Below, in pieces: positions 61,157-64,000 of a stretch of 64,000 bases of DNA (position 1 is the first letter of the stretch; every line of letters starts with the position of its first letter). The translations under genes and the position numbers were made by a program. This stretch comes from Aurantimonas sp. HBX-1. GTDB lineage: Bacteria; Pseudomonadota; Alphaproteobacteria; Rhizobiales; Rhizobiaceae. The stretch is taken from the NCBI RefSeq assembly GCF_021391535.1, contig NZ_CP090066.1, forward strand, positions 571,501-635,500, read 5' to 3'. The notes under the pieces are model-generated. The model had not been told where the DNA came from. It was given only the letters and a program-made list of their open reading frames with translations, and made no database searches.

Positions 61157-62539
61157 TCAACGGACGGATTTCCTGAGAAAATCGAGAAGGCGCGGATCGG
61201 CGCCATAGGCGACGTTGACGCGGATCGCGGCACGGGCATGGGCCGACCGGTTCGGTGAAAAGATCGATCCGGGCGCCAAGAAGATGCTTTCCTGGGCTGC
61301 CGCCTGACACAGCGCGTTCTCGTCGATGCCCTCCGCGAATTCGGCCCAAAGATAGAAACCGGGGACCTTGCACGGGCGAACCGTCAGGCCGATGGTTTCC
61401 AGTTCGTCCGTTACCAGCTGGTTGGCGCTTTCGACGCGAGACCGCAAACGCCTCAGATGGCGCAGATATTGTCCGCCCTGGATGAGGTTGAAGACGAAGC
61501 GCTCGACATAGCCCGAGGTCGCGACGCCGGTCAGCATCTTGATGTCCGTCAGCGGTTGGACGAGCGAGGGATGTCCCGCCAGGAAGCCGCATCGCAGGCT
61601 CGCGGACAGCGTCTTCGAGAAGGTCCCGACATAGATCACCCTGTTGAGCTGATCGAGGGCGGCCAGGCGCGTCATCGCCGGCGGCACGATGTCCGCAAAC
61701 GCATCGTTCTCGACCACCAGCGTTCCCCACTGTTCCGTGGCCTGGAGGATGCCGAACGCCACGGGTGGAGACAGCGATCCGCCGGTCGGATTGTGCGCCT
61801 GCGACTGCGTGAAGAAGAGCTTGGGGCGCGTGGTAGCGAGCTTTTGCCTGAGATCGTCGAGGTCCGGCCCGTCCTGCGTCCGGTTCACGCCGATCATCCT
61901 GACCTTCGCCAGCGCCAGTTTTGCGAACAGCGGATAGTAGCCCGGATCGTCCACGAGCACCGTATCGCCGGGCTCGAGCAGATGCCGGATGATCAGGTCG
62001 TGCGCATGGTTGGCGCCGTGCGTCAGCAACACCCCGTCAGGGGCGGCGGCGATCGAGCGCTCCATCAGCATCAGGCGAAGGCGTTCGCGCAGCGGCGCAA
62101 AGCCCCGAACGCTGCCGTAGCCGAAATCGTCGGCGTCGGGTCCGGTGGCCCGCAATCCCGAAAAATGACGCCGCAGCTCCGATCCTTCCATCCATGACGC
62201 CGGGGGCCGCCCGTCGCCCGGCCGCACCTCGTAATGACGGTCGAGCTGCTCGCGCAGCAGGGAGACGCGATCGATGGCGGCTGCCAGATGCGGGGAGGCG
62301 GTGCTTGCCTGTGGCAAGTCACGTCGAGACACGTAGTAGCCCGATCCAGGTCGCGCCTGCAGCAGCCCCTGGGCCACGAGCTGGTCGTAGGCCTCGGCCA
62401 TGGTGTTCTTGGAGACGCCGTGGGCCTGCGCAGCTCGCCGCACCGACGGCAACCGCTCGCCGATCTTGTAGGCACCTTGCAGCAGATTCGCGGATACGGT
62501 TTCGACGATGGCCGCAACCCGCGTGCGCTCAAGCGCCAT
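61157..62539 (-). CDS. MocR-type GntR/aminotransferase-fold regulator
   Basis: The 460-residue protein joins a GntR-type wHTH (residues about 1-70, with RLPSVRRAAQAHGVSKNTMAEA) to a fold-type I aminotransferase domain (about 110-460). The PLP-binding Lys309 (GTFSKTLSA), Asn250 in HNPTG and Asp279 are present, so it should bind PLP. MocR regulators use PLP or amino-compound ligands to control a divergent gene, here the HMG-CoA reductase. The intergenic region has four copies of an octamer (62564-62626). Confidence 0.93.
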   Translation of the reverse strand: MALERTRVAAIVETVSANLLQGAYKIGERLPSVRRAAQAHGVSKNTMAEAYDQLVAQGLLQARPGSGYYVSRRDLPQASTASPHLAAAIDRVSLLREQLDRHYEVRPGDGRPPASWMEGSELRRHFSGLRATGPDADDFGYGSVRGFAPLRERLRLMLMERSIAAAPDGVLLTHGANHAHDLIIRHLLEPGDTVLVDDPGYYPLFAKLALAKVRMIGVNRTQDGPDLDDLRQKLATTRPKLFFTQSQAHNPTGGSLSPPVAFGILQATEQWGTLVVENDAFADIVPPAMTRLAALDQLNRVIYVGTFSKTLSASLRCGFLAGHPSLVQPLTDIKMLTGVATSGYVERFVFNLIQGGQYLRHLRRLRSRVESANQLVTDELETIGLTVRPCKVPGFYLWAEFAEGIDENALCQAAAQESIFLAPGSIFSPNRSAHARAAIRVNVAYGADPRLLDFLRKSVR

Positions 62540-62563
62540 GCAAACCGTCCCCCCTTACTGGAT

Positions 62564-62626
62564 GGGACAGTACTGGTCGAAACACCCGTAATTGTCCCTT
62601 GATTGTCCCGGATATTCTAGGACAAT
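62564..62626. promoter_or_regulatory. MocR operator array with promoter
   Basis: ATTGTCCC occurs at 62591-62598 and 62602-62609, an 11-base step (one helical turn). Inverted forms are GGGACAGT (62564-62571) and AGGACAAT (62619-62626). A promoter with TTGATT (62599) and ACAATT (62622) at 17-base spacing would be covered by the repeats. The pattern is typical of a MocR-bound divergent promoter. Confidence 0.65.
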
Positions 62627-62666
62627 TCCACCAAGCATCCAAGTTCGAGATGTGCAGGGAGGAAGA

Positions 62667-63980
62667 ATGGATCGGCCGACGGACGCCCCTCGGCAGGCGG
62701 TGAACTCACGCCTGGAAGGCTATCGCAACAAGACGCCCGAGCAACGCCTCGCGATGTTGGCTGAGGCGACGGGCCTCGGCGACAGCGACGTCGCGATCTT
62801 CGGCCAGTCCGGCGCTCTCGACCCGGTCCGCGCGAATGGCATGATCGAGAACGTCATCGGCACGTTCCAGCTGCCGCTCGGCATCGCCACGAACTTCACC
62901 ATCAACGGTCGCGACTATCTGGTGCCGATGGTGGTCGAGGAACCCTCGGTCGTTGCAGCTGCCTCCTACATGGCACGGATCGCCCGCGACAATGGCGGCT
63001 TCCAGACATCGTCGACGGCGCCCGTCATGCGCGCGCAGGTCCAGCTCGTCGGAATTACCGACCCGCACGGCGCCCGGTCGAAGCTGCTTGCGGCGCGCGA
63101 GCAGATCCTCGCCATCGCCAACAGCCGGGACGCGCTGCTGATTAAGCTCGGCGGCGGCTGCAAGGACATCGAGGTGCACGTCTTCCCGCAGACGGCGCGT
63201 GGCCCGATGGTCGTCCTGCATCTGCTCGTCGACGTCCGCGACGCGATGGGAGCCAACGCCGTGAACACCATGGCCGAGGCGGTGGCGCCGACGGTCGCGG
63301 AACTGACAGGCGGCACCGTGCGCCTGCGCATCCTGTCGAACCTGGCGGACCAGCGACTGGCCCGCGCCCGCGTTCGCGTTCCGGAACAGGCGCTGGCCAC
63401 CAAGGAGTTCTCCGGGCGCCGCATGATCGACGGCATACTGGAAGCCTACGAACTCGCGGTGATCGACCCCTACCGGGCGGCGACCCACAACAAGGGGATC
63501 ATGAACGGCATTGATCCGGTGATCGTGGCGACGGGCAACGACTGGCGGGCGATCGAGGCGGGCGCGCACGCCTATGCCGCGCGCAGCGGTTCCTATACCT
63601 CGCTGTCGACCTGGGAAGTCGACAGCGCGGGGGCTCTCGTCGGGACCATCGAAATGCCGATGGCGGTGGGCCTCGTCGGCGGCGCGACCAAGACGCACCC
63701 GGCGGCCCAGGCCGCCTTGCGGGTCCTCGGCGTCAAGACCGCGCAGGAGCTGGCGGAAGTCACCGTGGCCGTCGGTCTCGCCCAGAACATGGCGGCGCTG
63801 AGGGCGCTCGCCACCGAAGGTATCCAGCGAGGCCACATGGCGCTTCACGCCCGCAACATCGCGATCGTCGCCGGCGCCCTCGGCGAAGAGGTGGAGACGA
63901 TCGCAGCCGAGCTGGTGAAGGCGGGAGATGTGCGCACCGATCGGGCGCAGACGCTTCTGGCACAGCTGCGCGGGGAGTGA
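62667..63980 (+). CDS. mvaA: Hydroxymethylglutaryl-CoA reductase, class II (degradative)
   Basis: The 437-residue protein is a class II HMG-CoA reductase. Residues include Glu61 in MIENVIGTFQLPLGIA, Lys276 in HNKGIMNGIDP, Asp292 in ATGNDWRAIEAG and the C-terminal GHMALHARN (389-397). Class II enzymes such as Pseudomonas mevalonii MvaA oxidise mevalonate to HMG-CoA with NAD in mevalonate catabolism; some bacterial ones serve synthesis. GGGAGGAAGA just ahead supports ATG 62667. The next step, HMG-CoA lyase, would lie past the window edge. The gene is divergent from a MocR regulator. Confidence 0.94.
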   Translation: MDRPTDAPRQAVNSRLEGYRNKTPEQRLAMLAEATGLGDSDVAIFGQSGALDPVRANGMIENVIGTFQLPLGIATNFTINGRDYLVPMVVEEPSVVAAASYMARIARDNGGFQTSSTAPVMRAQVQLVGITDPHGARSKLLAAREQILAIANSRDALLIKLGGGCKDIEVHVFPQTARGPMVVLHLLVDVRDAMGANAVNTMAEAVAPTVAELTGGTVRLRILSNLADQRLARARVRVPEQALATKEFSGRRMIDGILEAYELAVIDPYRAATHNKGIMNGIDPVIVATGNDWRAIEAGAHAYAARSGSYTSLSTWEVDSAGALVGTIEMPMAVGLVGGATKTHPAAQAALRVLGVKTAQELAEVTVAVGLAQNMAALRALATEGIQRGHMALHARNIAIVAGALGEEVETIAAELVKAGDVRTDRAQTLLAQLRGE

Positions 63981-64000
63981 CGGATCGCTCTGGCGGCCGA

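Noticed and set aside
1..64000. CRISPR arrays, rRNA and prophage
   Set aside because: No regularly spaced repeats, no rRNA-like blocks and no phage structural genes were recognised.

Overview
The window is high-GC DNA (roughly two thirds G+C by eye) from an alphaproteobacterium, most likely Hyphomicrobiales (Rhizobiales). The pointers are a VirA/VirG-like two-component pair, a HmuTUVS haem-uptake locus with a divergent TonB receptor, a DUF1127 protein, many LysR/TetR/MarR regulators and ABC importer operons. It reads as an accessory chromosomal or large-plasmid region made of short regulator-plus-enzyme modules. There are no rRNA, tRNA or CRISPR loci that I can recognise.

Layout. 1-4.0 kb: the N-terminal part of an aconitase-X enzyme (-), divergent from a FabF-like ketosynthase, then a cyclopropane-fatty-acid synthase. 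4.1-9.3 kb: a LysR regulator with an exported alpha/beta hydrolase, and an HTH-GAF regulator divergent from a GMC oxidoreductase. 9.6-14.6 kb: a tightly coupled cluster of an unknown Cys-rich protein, a di-haem cytochrome c peroxidase-like protein, a VirA-like hybrid kinase and a VirG-like regulator. 14.8-22.8 kb: small oxidoreductase modules (FAD monooxygenases, HxlR/SnoaL/SDR, DoxX/cupin) and a lipoprotein hydrolase. 22.9-28.7 kb: a TetR regulator divergent from a YhiI-RbbA-YhhJ type ABC exporter. 29.3-36.7 kb: a seven-gene operon combining a family-5 ABC importer with two cytoplasmic phosphodiesterases, the most interesting metabolic system here. 36.8-37.4 kb: a scrap-yard of truncated genes. 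37.4-42.7 kb: an RND efflux pair with a TetR. 43-50.3 kb: a broken MDR oxidoreductase, then haem uptake. 50.6-64 kb: SelO, several regulator/enzyme pairs interleaved with gene relics (TnpB, sensor, beta-lactamase, LysR), a second FabF-like ketosynthase, and a MocR regulator divergent from a class II HMG-CoA reductase.

How the genes work together. The haem genes form one pathway: outer-membrane receptor, periplasmic binding protein, permease/ATPase and cytoplasmic haem-handling protein. The 29-37 kb operon should import an organic phosphodiester and cleave it inside the cell. The 9.6-14.6 kb cluster looks like a sensory unit coupled to a periplasmic haem protein. Most other modules are a local regulator next to a detoxification or catabolic enzyme. 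Relics cluster at 36.8-37.4, 43.3-43.8 and 54.4-59.8 kb, which marks these as recombination-prone segments.
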